Positions 43,895-52,976 of a stretch of DNA of 64,000 nucleotides are shown here, in pieces. Positions within the stretch are counted from its first letter, which is position 1; each line of letters starts with the position of its first letter. Below the pieces are notes generated by a model that had not been told where the DNA came from, ran no database searches, and saw nothing but the letters and a program-made list of their open reading frames with translations. The stretch comes from CBDBFG01 sp965204765. Lineage in GTDB: Bacteria > Pseudomonadota > Alphaproteobacteria > Caedimonadales > UBA9215. The translations under genes and the position numbers were made by a program. The stretch covers positions 372,001 to 436,000 of the forward strand of contig CBDBFG010000004.1 of the NCBI GenBank assembly GCA_965204765.1, read 5' to 3'.

Positions 43895-45706
43895 ATGAAT
43901 ATAAATAGTTTTTTCGTACATAACAGCGACAATCCTTATGGGAACATAATCTGTAATTCTTATTCCTATAAAAACATGAATATAGAGCACCCAAGTCATT
44001 GGAGTAGTGAAAAGATTGATAACTTCTTGATGCAATATTTTAGTCAACTACAATCTGTAGATAAGGACCTAGATTGTCCAAACTTTTTAAAGATAAATAT
44101 TGTACGTAAAGCGGTAGATTGTAACTCTATTTTTGATATAGTTGATCGTATAGCGGCTTATTACACCTATTTGGGTATTCAGGGTGGATATTTCAAGTCA
44201 GAAGATTTAACCCAAGCATTTTATGATGATATTCGCTATTTAATAGGTAACGAATTTATAGATTTTCCCCATAGTTATTGGGTCAATGGCGTGCAATGGT
44301 CACAAAAGAATAATGATGCTTTAGCAGAGATCCTTAAGAATGATGAGCATGTCATTACGTTTAATATTGCAAAATTTTATGATAAGTCAGAGGGAAATAT
44401 AGCGCTAGATAAATTACAGCAAGCAGTAGTTTTGGGTAGTATACTTTGTGATATTGCGATTGGTAATGTCAAGGGGTTGCGTAAAGTGCATTATAGAGTA
44501 CTTGGCTATAAGGAACTGTTCGCTGAACTTGCATACCAAGAAATGAATAGTGATAATAAACGGGAATTGATCAAGGCGATTAATCTGTTTGTTGTGGGTT
44601 GTGCATACTTGTTATCAAGAGAAATTACTACTGTGCAGGATAGTCTTAATAAGCAAGTTATTTGTGCGGAGCAAATATTAAGTCTATTGCATGACTATAA
44701 GAATGCCATTCATAATGATCAATTGATTAATGAGGTTAATCATATAAATGTGTCATCTATAGATCATGAGATACTGGATAATGAATTGTTATCACAAACT
44801 TTAAAGGGACTGTGGGATGATATTATCATTTCTCATAATGGTAAATATCGTTATCTAGTTGGTATAGCAGATGATAATATTGTTTATAATGGGCCTGAAA
44901 CGGTCTTGAACTATCAGGATTTACAAGTAGATCCACTACGTAAACCAGAGATGGTCGAGAAAATGGTCGAAAAGATAGTACATTTTCCTGAGCGGCACAA
45001 AATGCCTAATCGTCGCAAAGGATATACCCAAAAGGCTGTTGTCGGTGGACATAATATTTACTTGCGTACAGGCGAATTTGAAAACGGGCAACTAGGTGAG
45101 ATTTTTATTGATATGCACAAGGAAGGTGCTGCTTTTAAAAGTTTAATGAATAATTTTGCCATGGCTGTCTCGCTTGGTTTACAATATGGAGTACCATTAG
45201 AAGAATATGTTGATGCATTTTCCTTTACTAAATTTGAACCAGCTGGTGTTGTACAAGGAAATCAAGCAATTCGTATGGCTACTTCGATTATAGATTACAT
45301 TTTTAGAGAACTCGCTATTTCTTATCTTGGTCGTACTGATTTAGCGCATGTGGATGCTGATAAGCTAGTACCTAGTACTATTGGATCGGGTAAGGTAGAA
45401 GGTAAAGATGTTAAGGATAACAAGCTAGATGAAGTTGTAAGCAACTTGCTTAAAACCCATACCAGTAGTGGTTATATTAGGAGTGGGATCATCGCAAGCA
45501 ATAACCAAAATGAGCAAAAGGTTACAGATGAGTCATACGATGTAAACAATATCACAGAAAATAAAACGGCAGATATAAATAGAGCTAGATATTGTTTTGA
45601 CAATCATGCGTGTGTGGCATGTGGTAATTTTACGGTTGTAGTTGAGAATGAAGAAAAAAAATGTGTTACTTGTGGTAATAAAAATAAATTTATAAATATT
45701 AATTAA
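43895..45706 (+). CDS. Class II ribonucleotide-reductase-like protein lacking most of the catalytic barrel
   Basis: 603 residues. The N-terminus (about 35-135; GGYFKSEDLTQAFYDDIRYL) and the C-terminal half (about 363-485; RHKMPNRRKGYTQKAVVGG, GEIFIDMHKEGAAF, SLGLQYGVPLEEYVDAFSF) match the B12-dependent enzyme NrdJ. A C-terminal zinc ribbon, CVACG...CVTCG, is kept. The family is normally 900-1250 residues; here the middle (about 135-360) is shortened and I cannot find the radical-generating or active-site cysteine loops. A piece of the barrel may remain (YRVLGYKELFAELAY). Catalysis is unlikely, and a regulatory or nucleotide-binding role is possible (inference). LOG follows 7 bp later. Confidence 0.75.
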   Translation: MNINSFFVHNSDNPYGNIICNSYSYKNMNIEHPSHWSSEKIDNFLMQYFSQLQSVDKDLDCPNFLKINIVRKAVDCNSIFDIVDRIAAYYTYLGIQGGYFKSEDLTQAFYDDIRYLIGNEFIDFPHSYWVNGVQWSQKNNDALAEILKNDEHVITFNIAKFYDKSEGNIALDKLQQAVVLGSILCDIAIGNVKGLRKVHYRVLGYKELFAELAYQEMNSDNKRELIKAINLFVVGCAYLLSREITTVQDSLNKQVICAEQILSLLHDYKNAIHNDQLINEVNHINVSSIDHEILDNELLSQTLKGLWDDIIISHNGKYRYLVGIADDNIVYNGPETVLNYQDLQVDPLRKPEMVEKMVEKIVHFPERHKMPNRRKGYTQKAVVGGHNIYLRTGEFENGQLGEIFIDMHKEGAAFKSLMNNFAMAVSLGLQYGVPLEEYVDAFSFTKFEPAGVVQGNQAIRMATSIIDYIFRELAISYLGRTDLAHVDADKLVPSTIGSGKVEGKDVKDNKLDEVVSNLLKTHTSSGYIRSGIIASNNQNEQKVTDESYDVNNITENKTADINRARYCFDNHACVACGNFTVVVENEEKKCVTCGNKNKFININ

Positions 45707-45713
45707 TTTATTG

Positions 45714-46268
45714 ATGTCAAACATAACTTCAATTGCCGTCTATTGTGGTTCTTCAGAGGATGTTGCTGTAATTTATCAAGATGCGGCAAAATCTTTAGGC
45801 AGATTATTAGCCTTGCACAATATAAAGTTGATTTACGGTGGCGCTAGTGATGGATTGATGGGTGAGATTGCCAAAAGTTGTACACAGCATAAAGGGTACG
45901 TTTGCGGAGTGATACCCAGTATGACAAGAGCACAAGAAACTTGTTATGAGCAGGCTGATGAAATCATATACGTTGATTCTATGCATGATAGAAAAAAAGT
46001 AATGTATGATATGGCCGATGCTTTTATAGCTTTACCTGGTGGTTTAGGCACATTAGATGAGATATGCGAAATAATGGCTTGGAAACAAATAGGATTGCAT
46101 AGTAAAGAGATCTTTATTCTAAATATTGATAATTATTGGGGTAAGTTTTTTAAGGAGTTTTTTGTTGTGATGCAACAAGAAAAATTTATTCAAGATTCAG
46201 ATAAAGCTTTGTTTAAAATCTGTGATAGTGTAGAGATAGTTAATAGTTACTTGTCTGATGTTTCATAG
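45714..46268 (+). CDS. LOG-family nucleotide phosphoribohydrolase
   Basis: 184 residues from ATG 45714; the TTG three bases before is also in frame. The family motifs are YGGASDGLMGEIA and PGGLGTLDEICEIMAW. LOG proteins cleave ribose 5-phosphate from purine nucleotide monophosphates. In plants this activates cytokinin; in bacteria the role is largely housekeeping or unknown. It directly follows the NrdJ-like gene and overlaps the frame upstream of the copper-chaperone gene, so these three are probably co-transcribed. Confidence 0.92.
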   Translation: MSNITSIAVYCGSSEDVAVIYQDAAKSLGRLLALHNIKLIYGGASDGLMGEIAKSCTQHKGYVCGVIPSMTRAQETCYEQADEIIYVDSMHDRKKVMYDMADAFIALPGGLGTLDEICEIMAWKQIGLHSKEIFILNIDNYWGKFFKEFFVVMQQEKFIQDSDKALFKICDSVEIVNSYLSDVS

Positions 46269-46281
46269 GGGGAGCAGTGAG

Positions 46282-46740
46282 ATGATAAAAAAATTTTTTA
46301 TATTAGTTTCCGTAATAGGTGTGGCAATCCTGGGATACATTATATGGCATGATGATTTACATTCAGGTGCCTTTAAGGATCCTTGGGTGCGTTCTGCAAA
46401 AATAGGACAAAATTCCGCGGCGTATGTAGCAATTGATAATGGTAGCATTGCTACATATAAGATCGTTAGGGCCAGGTCTGAGATTGCCCAAACTGTGGAA
46501 TTACATGAAAGCACAGAAGAAAACGGTATACATAAAATGCGTCCTGTATCAAGTATCAAAGTCGCAGCCAAGAGTATTACTAAACTGGCTCCTGGTGGAT
46601 TACATGTCATGTTAATCGGATTAAAACGAGATATTATTCCAGATCAAATAGTACCAATAACTTTTGTATTAACCAGCGGACACAGTATCATAGTTAATTT
46701 TAAAGCGCACAATAATGGTTGCGGTAGTTGTTGTAACTAG
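46282..46740 (+). CDS. PCu(A)C-type periplasmic copper chaperone
   Basis: 152 residues from ATG 46282, with GGGGGAG upstream. An N-terminal anchor (FILVSVIGVAILGYIIW) precedes the DUF461/PCuAC beta fold. The copper site is normally H-M-x10-M-x21-H-x-M. Here ELHES replaces HEM (Met to Ser), KMRPV retains the second Met, and GGLHVML retains the last His and Met. The extreme C-terminus is CGSCC, which may add a metal site. The family delivers Cu(I) to cytochrome oxidase. It is the last gene of the NrdJ-like/LOG run. Confidence 0.88.
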   Translation: MIKKFFILVSVIGVAILGYIIWHDDLHSGAFKDPWVRSAKIGQNSAAYVAIDNGSIATYKIVRARSEIAQTVELHESTEENGIHKMRPVSSIKVAAKSITKLAPGGLHVMLIGLKRDIIPDQIVPITFVLTSGHSIIVNFKAHNNGCGSCCN

Positions 46741-47001
46741 TGCACACATTATCTAAGTGTTGTTGATATGATGTTTTTTTGTTAGCAATCCAAAGCTATT
46801 ATTTGTTTAATGCGCAGATATTCATGTAGCACATCAATATTGTGGTATGTGAAGATTGAATACGTTTGGCATAAGACATCTAACTCATTTTTCTTTGTTC
46901 TAGTTGCAGTGACGGTACTGTACAGCATCTTTGTTTATCATTTGGAAAGACTTTATTTACTTTTATAAAATAAATTACCTGCAATATAACCATTATAGAT
47001 T

Positions 47002-47683
47002 ATGAAATTGAGAAACATGATATATAAAGATATTCTTTTTTCTGTGTATTACTTTTGTTATGCAAGATTCCCAAGGTAGTTGGAAAGAGGGGGATGTAAG
47101 TGTTCACAATCCTCGACTAGATGGTGCGACTCTACAAAATAGTTGTGGTAAAGCATGGGTAGACCATTTGCCAGAACTAACATGTACAGAAGAGGAAGAA
47201 TCATCGAGTCATAAAGCAAAAGTTGTTTCAAAGGGCGATCTTGTGAGAGGGGAGGCGTACTTGGATTTACCACATGCTTTATCTTCACCAGGTATTATTT
47301 GGGAAGAATATAGGTCAGAAAGTGACTCAAAAGGCACTGTTGCTCCACAACCTATGACTGTAAAAAATAATGCTTTGCTCAACATTAAAGCAAAAATTGC
47401 TGCAGAATCAGAAGGTGTAAAAAAGCAAGCATTACCTAGTCCTAAAGCAAGAGTGGTGCCAGAATCCACTATTGTTAGGCAACTATCTTACTTGGATTGT
47501 CCATATGCTATATCGTCATCAGGTATTATTTGGGAAGAATATGGGTCATAAAGTAACTCAGAAGGCACTGTTGCTCCACAATCTATGACTGTAAAAAATA
47601 ATGCTTTGCCTATTCCTAAGGTAACGGTTGTAGCAACTATTACTTGTATGACTCATAATCCATATGCAGTAAAATCATACTAA
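47002..47683 (+). pseudogene. Decayed secreted protein with a 77-residue tandem repeat
   Basis: ATG 47002 starts a signal-peptide-like segment (MKLRNMIYKDILF, ending CYA) that stops after 24 codons. The mature sequence continues from about 47060 in the next frame, so one frameshift separates leader and body. The body has two 231-bp repeats: AYLDLPHALSSPGIIWEEY and SYLDCPYAISSSGIIWEEY. In the second copy a TAA (47549-47551) replaces the expected Glu codon, and the repeat continues in frame (TVAPQSMTVKNNALPIPK) to a stop at 47681. Two lesions in one gene indicate decay. No homologue is recognised. The 261 bp before it (46741-47001) hold nothing else. Confidence 0.65.
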
Positions 47684-47917
47684 TTAATTTTGTGTTGTTA
47701 TCACGGCTGGTATTTGCACATATTTACACAGAATTGTATTATACAGGCTTAAAATAATTTTTGTGTAACAAATGTTTTTGTAATCAACTCGCTCTTAATT
47801 TGGTGGCGCCTAGAATATTACTCTGTGATATTTGACTAGTAATACCATCATGTTTGCACTTATTAGTTAGTATAAATCGCAAGAGTGTGGTACATCAAAT
47901 TTTAAATGAAATGCAAG

Positions 47918-48007
47918 TGGCGGAGAGAGCGGGATTCGAACCCGCGATACAGTTTCCTGTATACACGATTTCCAATCGTGCGCCTTAGACCGCTCGGCCA
48001 CCTCTCC
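47918..48007 (-). tRNA. tRNA-Ser (anticodon GGA)
   Basis: 90 nt including encoded CCA. The acceptor stem GGAGAGG pairs with TCTCTCC (one G-U pair). The anticodon stem CACGA/TCGTG encloses TTGGAAA, anticodon GGA. A long variable arm (ATACAGGAAACTGTAT) is typical of serine tRNA, and the T arm has GGTTCGAATCC. Confidence 0.97.
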
Positions 48008-48056
48008 TTAACCGCAATATATAGTACTTTTACTTTATTTGCTACCGTATTTGTTG

Positions 48057-48860
48057 TCAGTAATTAGAGTGAGCATAGGCTATTATAATGATGCCCAATA
48101 CTAGTCTATAACCTACAAAGATATTCATATTGTGAGTTTTAACCCATTTAACCATAAAATGGATAGCACATAATCCAGCTATGAATGACAGTATGCCTGC
48201 GGTTAATGCTTCGTGATAAATATGCAAGATAGAACCATCTTGATATGCATTGATTAACGTTAAGGTACCTGCGGCAATAATAGCCGGTATCGAAAGTAAA
48301 AAGCTAAATCTAGTTGCGTCTGACCTATTAAAGCCTAACAATCTTGTCATTGTAATACATGCGCCGGATCTACTTGTTCCAGGTATCAAGGCTAGTGCTT
48401 GTGCAATACCAATTAAAATAACGTTAGCTACAGAAATAGAATTGATATTTTTGTACGGTTTAAATTGGTCGGCGATGTATAATATGATCGCATATCCGGT
48501 CATAGTATAACCGATAACCAAAGTTGTGCGTACGCTATCGATACCATATATTTTTAAGAAAAGACCAAATATCACTGCTGGTATCGTGCCCAAAGCTAAC
48601 ATTAGAAACATTTTGCCTCCATTAGTGATCTTTCCTTGTAGTAGGGCACAAGCCCCCCAAAACATTGCTGTCACATCGCGCCAAAAATAGGCTATCACCG
48701 CTAATAAGGTGCCTATATGTACGATTACTTCTATTAAGTGGCCATGATCTTGCCATGTAAAGATTTTTGGTAATAATACCAGATGTCCCGAAGAGCTTAT
48801 TGGAAGAAATTCTGTCATTCCTTGTATAATAGCGATGATAATTATTTGAATAATGTGCAA
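48057..48860 (-). CDS. uppP: Undecaprenyl-diphosphatase
   Basis: 267 residues, about eight membrane helices. The two BacA/UppP motifs are GMTEFLPISSSGHLVL and ALIPGTSRSGACITMTRLLG. It dephosphorylates undecaprenyl diphosphate so that the lipid carrier can be reused in peptidoglycan and polysaccharide synthesis. With murA, mltG and a PG-related fab cluster it indicates that a cell wall is made. It is monocistronic on the minus strand. Confidence 0.95.
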   Translation of the reverse strand: MHIIQIIIIAIIQGMTEFLPISSSGHLVLLPKIFTWQDHGHLIEVIVHIGTLLAVIAYFWRDVTAMFWGACALLQGKITNGGKMFLMLALGTIPAVIFGLFLKIYGIDSVRTTLVIGYTMTGYAIILYIADQFKPYKNINSISVANVILIGIAQALALIPGTSRSGACITMTRLLGFNRSDATRFSFLLSIPAIIAAGTLTLINAYQDGSILHIYHEALTAGILSFIAGLCAIHFMVKWVKTHNMNIFVGYRLVLGIIIIAYAHSNY

Positions 48861-49010
48861 ATCATAGTCCTTTAAATAACTGTTTATTTATTACAGTTAC
48901 AATGTGATTATCAGGTAGCATACGCTAAAATATATAACATTTTACTTTTATTTCCCACTGTATTTTACTTTGTTGTATGTATTGATCATCTACTGCTAGA
49001 TGTTCATATG

Positions 49011-49964
49011 TTAATGAGCCGCACGCACTAGTCGATCATTTATAGCTACACCAATACCTTTATGGGGTATTGGTGCTACAGCTATAGCTGAATATTTTTT
49101 ATTATCTAATTGGCGCATAAAGTGAAATAAGTTTGCGGCTGCTTCTCTTAAATTTCCTGATACACTGAGGTTTAATGTCATGCCATTATGTCTGATCTTG
49201 TATGAACCAAATGTTAAAAATGCTTCGGTATCATTGATATGTGTAGCATTTAAGCGCATGGGAATAGATGGTGCATAGTGTCTTAGCATTTGCCCAGGTG
49301 CCGTAATGTTGTGACATTGTTTATCCTTTATCGTTGTGTTGATACAATTTTGTAATTCGTCTTTTGTGATAATTCCTGGACGTAATAGTTGTGGTGTATT
49401 TGATGATACATCGATTATTGTTGATTCTAGACCAATTGTGCATGGTCCACCATCTACTATTAGTAGTTTTTCTTGTAGTGTGGCAAAGCCGTTCATTACG
49501 TCTTGAGCACAGGTAGGACTAATGTATTCAGATGGATTAGCACTTGGTGCTGCAATAGCTAATTTTGTTTGTCGTAGAATATGCAGAAAGATTTGGTGGT
49601 TTGGGATTCTGATAGCAACTGTATCTAGGCCTGCAGAAGCAAGCATTGATATTTGACATGATGGCTTTTTGGGTAAAACCATGGTTAATGATCCGGGCCA
49701 AAAATTATGGGCTAATTGATATGCAAGATCGTTAAAACAGGCATATTCCTGTGCATGTTCTATCGATGAACAGTGGATAATCAAAGGGTTAAATTTTGGC
49801 CTGGATTTAAATTCATAAATTTTTGCAACGGCATTATCATCACACGCATTTGCGCCTAGACCATAGACAGTTTCTGTTGGTAACCCGGTAACAAAACCGT
49901 TTTGTAATAACTCGCATGCGATTTGTAGGTCAGTATCAGATGAACTTATAATTTGTGCTGGCAT
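49011..49964 (-). CDS. tsaC: L-threonylcarbamoyladenylate synthase (Sua5/TsaC)
   Basis: 317 residues: a YrdC-type catalytic domain (about 10-190; GLPTETVYGLGANA, KFNPLIIHC, PSANPSEYISPT) and a C-terminal Sua5 domain (about 215-317; PGQMLRHYAPSIP). It makes threonylcarbamoyl-AMP for the t6A37 modification of tRNAs that read ANN codons. The two-domain Sua5 form is used here rather than the short TsaC, so sua5 would be an equally good name. The tRNA-Lys in this window is a t6A substrate type. Confidence 0.94.
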   Translation of the reverse strand: MPAQIISSSDTDLQIACELLQNGFVTGLPTETVYGLGANACDDNAVAKIYEFKSRPKFNPLIIHCSSIEHAQEYACFNDLAYQLAHNFWPGSLTMVLPKKPSCQISMLASAGLDTVAIRIPNHQIFLHILRQTKLAIAAPSANPSEYISPTCAQDVMNGFATLQEKLLIVDGGPCTIGLESTIIDVSSNTPQLLRPGIITKDELQNCINTTIKDKQCHNITAPGQMLRHYAPSIPMRLNATHINDTEAFLTFGSYKIRHNGMTLNLSVSGNLREAAANLFHFMRQLDNKKYSAIAVAPIPHKGIGVAINDRLVRAAH

Positions 49965-50109
49965 TGTCCTAAACTTTATTACAATTGTCTTGGCAAGTTA
50001 TAGCATTTTTGTGTTGTTTGCTACTGCATTTTTTGTTTTGAAAAACTATATTGCTTACGCGATGATTATTTTGTAGAATCCACACTACTTTTAAGATGGT
50101 AAGTAGCAA

Positions 50110-51321
50110 ATGGATCATAATTTAAGAGCTGAAAGATTAAATAATTCGGAATCGTCAGCAATTTTTGCATTAGCAACAAAGATTAACTCTCTTAAGGCTA
50201 GGGGAAAAAAGATTATTTCTCTTGCTGCGGGCGAAGCAGATTTCAGTACTCCACAATATATTTGCCAGGCTGCAAACGATGCTATTGCTTCTGGTTTTAC
50301 AAAGTACACTTCTATTTCTGGTATTACAGAATTAAAGCAGGCAATTAAACACAAATTTCTTGCGGACAATGATTTAGAATACGATCTAGATCAGATATTA
50401 GTTGCTAATGGTGCAAAACAAATAATCTTTAATGCAATGTTTGCCACTGTTAATGCCGGTGAGCAAGTTGTTATTCCTGCACCTTATTGGGCATCATATC
50501 CTTCTATGGTTAGTATTGTTGGTGGCCAACCCGTATTTATTAAGACTGTTGCAGATAATGGGTATAAGATTACGGCAAAACAGCTAGAAAATGCAATGAC
50601 TGATAAAACTAAATTAGTTATTTTGAATTCTCCTTCTAATCCCACTGGTATGGTTTATAGTTATGAAGAATTGTGGAGTTTGGCTCAGGTATTATTACGT
50701 TATCCAAATGTTTTGGTAATTAGTGATGATATTTATGAGAAAATTCTCTACGATAATAACACTTTTCATACTATTGCCAGTGTGGAGCCACAATTAAAGA
50801 ATCGCGTGTTAACCATCAATGGTGTTTCTAAGGCCTATGCTATGACAGGGTGGCGCATAGGTTATGGTGCAGGACCCACATGGTTAATCAAGGCAATGCA
50901 TACTATTCAATCGCAAAGTACTTCTGGAGCATGTTCTATTGCACAAAAGGCGGCCTATATTGCCCTTATTGACCTTGAGCAAAGTGTAATTCCACAGTGG
51001 ATTAAAGAGTTTCAGATCAGACGAGATTATGTTGTATCTAGGTTAAATAATATTGCTGGTATTAAGTGTAAATTACCAGATGGGGCATTTTATGTTTTTC
51101 CATCTTGTCTTGCATTGCTCGGTAAAAAAACTATTGATGGTCAAATAATAAAAAATGATAGTGATTTTTGTAATTATTTATTATCTCATGCTGGGGTTGC
51201 GGTTGTGCCTGGTAGTGCATTCGGTTATCAAGGGCATTTTAGATTATCTTTTGTTGTTGATATGCCGTCTTTGCAACTGGCAACGGATAAAATTGCTGGC
51301 ACATTAGCATTACTAAAGTAA
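50110..51321 (+). CDS. aatA: Class I aspartate aminotransferase
   Basis: 403 residues, PLP-dependent fold type I. LAAGEADFSTP near the start, NSPSNPTGMVY, and the PLP-binding Lys in NGVSKAYAMTGWRIGYGAG are visible. The final segment PGSAFGYQGHFRLSF carries the substrate-carboxylate Arg. It interconverts aspartate and oxaloacetate. Related enzymes are kept in Rickettsiales (recalled). AAGATGGTAAG precedes the ATG. It is convergent with tag. Confidence 0.94.
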   Translation: MDHNLRAERLNNSESSAIFALATKINSLKARGKKIISLAAGEADFSTPQYICQAANDAIASGFTKYTSISGITELKQAIKHKFLADNDLEYDLDQILVANGAKQIIFNAMFATVNAGEQVVIPAPYWASYPSMVSIVGGQPVFIKTVADNGYKITAKQLENAMTDKTKLVILNSPSNPTGMVYSYEELWSLAQVLLRYPNVLVISDDIYEKILYDNNTFHTIASVEPQLKNRVLTINGVSKAYAMTGWRIGYGAGPTWLIKAMHTIQSQSTSGACSIAQKAAYIALIDLEQSVIPQWIKEFQIRRDYVVSRLNNIAGIKCKLPDGAFYVFPSCLALLGKKTIDGQIIKNDSDFCNYLLSHAGVAVVPGSAFGYQGHFRLSFVVDMPSLQLATDKIAGTLALLK

Positions 51322-51349
51322 TAATCGTATAGGGCCGTTATTGTTGGAA

Positions 51350-51910
51350 TTACTTACCATATTTCCAACAGGAGGTTAAATGATCATTCACCATTCCTAC
51401 GGCCTGCATATACGAGTACATGATTGTCGGACCCACAAATTTCATACCCATCTTTTTAAAATTTTTAGATAGTAAAGTGCTAATATTGGTTGCGGTTGGT
51501 ACGTCATCATGGTTGTGCCAATGATTAAAGATTGTCTTATGGTCGACGTAAGACCACAAGTAATGGTTAAAGCTATGGTGCTTTTGTTTAATATCAATTA
51601 CTATGCGTGCATTATTAGGGACGGAATATATTTTAGCTTTATGTTTGATTATATTGGCATTGTTTACTAGGTAGTCCAGCTCGCTGTTGGGCATGTCAGC
51701 TACTTTGTAGATATCAAAATTATAAAAACATTTATTATATTCTGTGCGCTTATTAAGAATAATTTCCCATGATAGTCCTGCTTGCGCTCCTTCTAAAGTC
51801 AACAACTCAAACAATTTATTATCATCATGTATAGGTATTCCCCATTCTGTATCATGGTAATGGGCGTAGTTTTCTTTACCAACACCATTGCCAAAGCATC
51901 TTTGTACCAT
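51350..51910 (-). CDS. tag: DNA-3-methyladenine glycosylase I
   Basis: 186 residues. CFGNGVGKENYAHYHDTEWG and ELLTLEGAQAGLSWEIILNKR hold the zinc-binding Cys/His and the helix-hairpin-helix substrate pocket. FVGPTIMYSYMQAVGMVNDH and HLTSCW close the fold, with the late His and Cys of the zinc snap. It removes 3-methyladenine from alkylated DNA. It lies 9 bp downstream of the exported P-loop gene on the same strand and may be co-transcribed with it. Confidence 0.95.
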   Translation of the reverse strand: MVQRCFGNGVGKENYAHYHDTEWGIPIHDDNKLFELLTLEGAQAGLSWEIILNKRTEYNKCFYNFDIYKVADMPNSELDYLVNNANIIKHKAKIYSVPNNARIVIDIKQKHHSFNHYLWSYVDHKTIFNHWHNHDDVPTATNISTLLSKNFKKMGMKFVGPTIMYSYMQAVGMVNDHLTSCWKYGK

Positions 51911-51919
51911 AATTGTCCT

Positions 51920-52753
51920 TTAACTTGGTTGATACGGGGGGAACGCAGATGTTAGATCTTGTAGGATCAGTTGTTGTAAATGTTCTATGCGATTTTTAAT
52001 GGATTGCTTCAATTGCAACTTTTTATTGTGAGAGATATAGGTAATCTTGCTATGATCAACTATTTTTCTATATACCTTATTAATATAGTCATAGGATTTT
52101 TCTGATTCCATTTTTTGTTGGTTGCATTCTGTAAATCTATCGTTTTCCTTGGAGGTATCTTGTATATAGTCTTTAAACATAAATACTCTGTGGATATGTG
52201 ATTGATTCATGTGATTGCCGAACATTTGGCTAATGATATTACCGGGCAAGCCGTTCATTTGACTATAGCCTATAATGTCAAAGATATATCTATCCGTGAT
52301 GACAACTACTAATCCGGTTTTGGGAAGAGAGTTAATTTGTTGTATTTGCCGGCTTAGAATATCTTGCTGAAATTGTTGAAAAATAGTTTTGTTACCTGTC
52401 TGCAACCCTTTAATCATTTTGTCAAACTTATTATTAGATCGCCAATCTTTGATTACTTTTAATGGTATTTCATCTGAAAACGCTATGGTAATAGATGGTG
52501 GGTTAATATAGTGTGCCTCTAAAGTATTCTTTATCTTTAAGATGAAATCTTTATTTGTGCGCAGGCTGTCCAGCACAGTTGATTTTCCTGTTGAAGTACC
52601 ACCCGCTAATACAAAAAAGATTAACTTTTGCGGAAAATCATTGGTTTTAGGCCATTGATAGGATTGCACTTCTATATCAGTTGAGGGGGCGGACTGTAAA
52701 GCTTGTGGTATGCTAAGTAGCGATAATAATGTAATGAACAAATAATTTATCAT
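51920..52753 (-). CDS. Exported P-loop kinase-like protein (AAA_28/TTD14-like)
   Basis: 277 residues. A signal peptide (MINYLFITLLSLLSIPQALQ, cleavage near 22) precedes a P-loop domain. The Walker A is GGTSTGKST (51-59), then VVVITDRYIFDIIGYSQ supplies a Walker B/lid region, and FMFKDYIQDTSKENDRF resembles the lid of nucleoside-kinase-like AAA_28 domains. The C-terminus is a basic helix. An ATP-using fold behind a signal peptide is unexpected, since the periplasm has no ATP; a host-cytosol destination would explain it (inference). The substrate is unknown. Confidence 0.75.
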   Translation of the reverse strand: MINYLFITLLSLLSIPQALQSAPSTDIEVQSYQWPKTNDFPQKLIFFVLAGGTSTGKSTVLDSLRTNKDFILKIKNTLEAHYINPPSITIAFSDEIPLKVIKDWRSNNKFDKMIKGLQTGNKTIFQQFQQDILSRQIQQINSLPKTGLVVVITDRYIFDIIGYSQMNGLPGNIISQMFGNHMNQSHIHRVFMFKDYIQDTSKENDRFTECNQQKMESEKSYDYINKVYRKIVDHSKITYISHNKKLQLKQSIKNRIEHLQQLILQDLTSAFPPYQPS

Positions 52754-52976
52754 GGTCTGTAGGTCTCGTTATGTTACATAGGGTCAAGCAATTGACCTGA
52801 TTATCAGTTATATTGTGCATATCCTATTATATGACACTAAAGTTACGGTACTATATAGTAATTAACCATTATTTTCTACCGCATTTTGCTATGGCACTGT
52901 GAGTGAATAGTATTATTGACAAGACAAACAGATATAACTATGGTGGGGAGGTATTATGTGATGAAAGGAAAAGACT

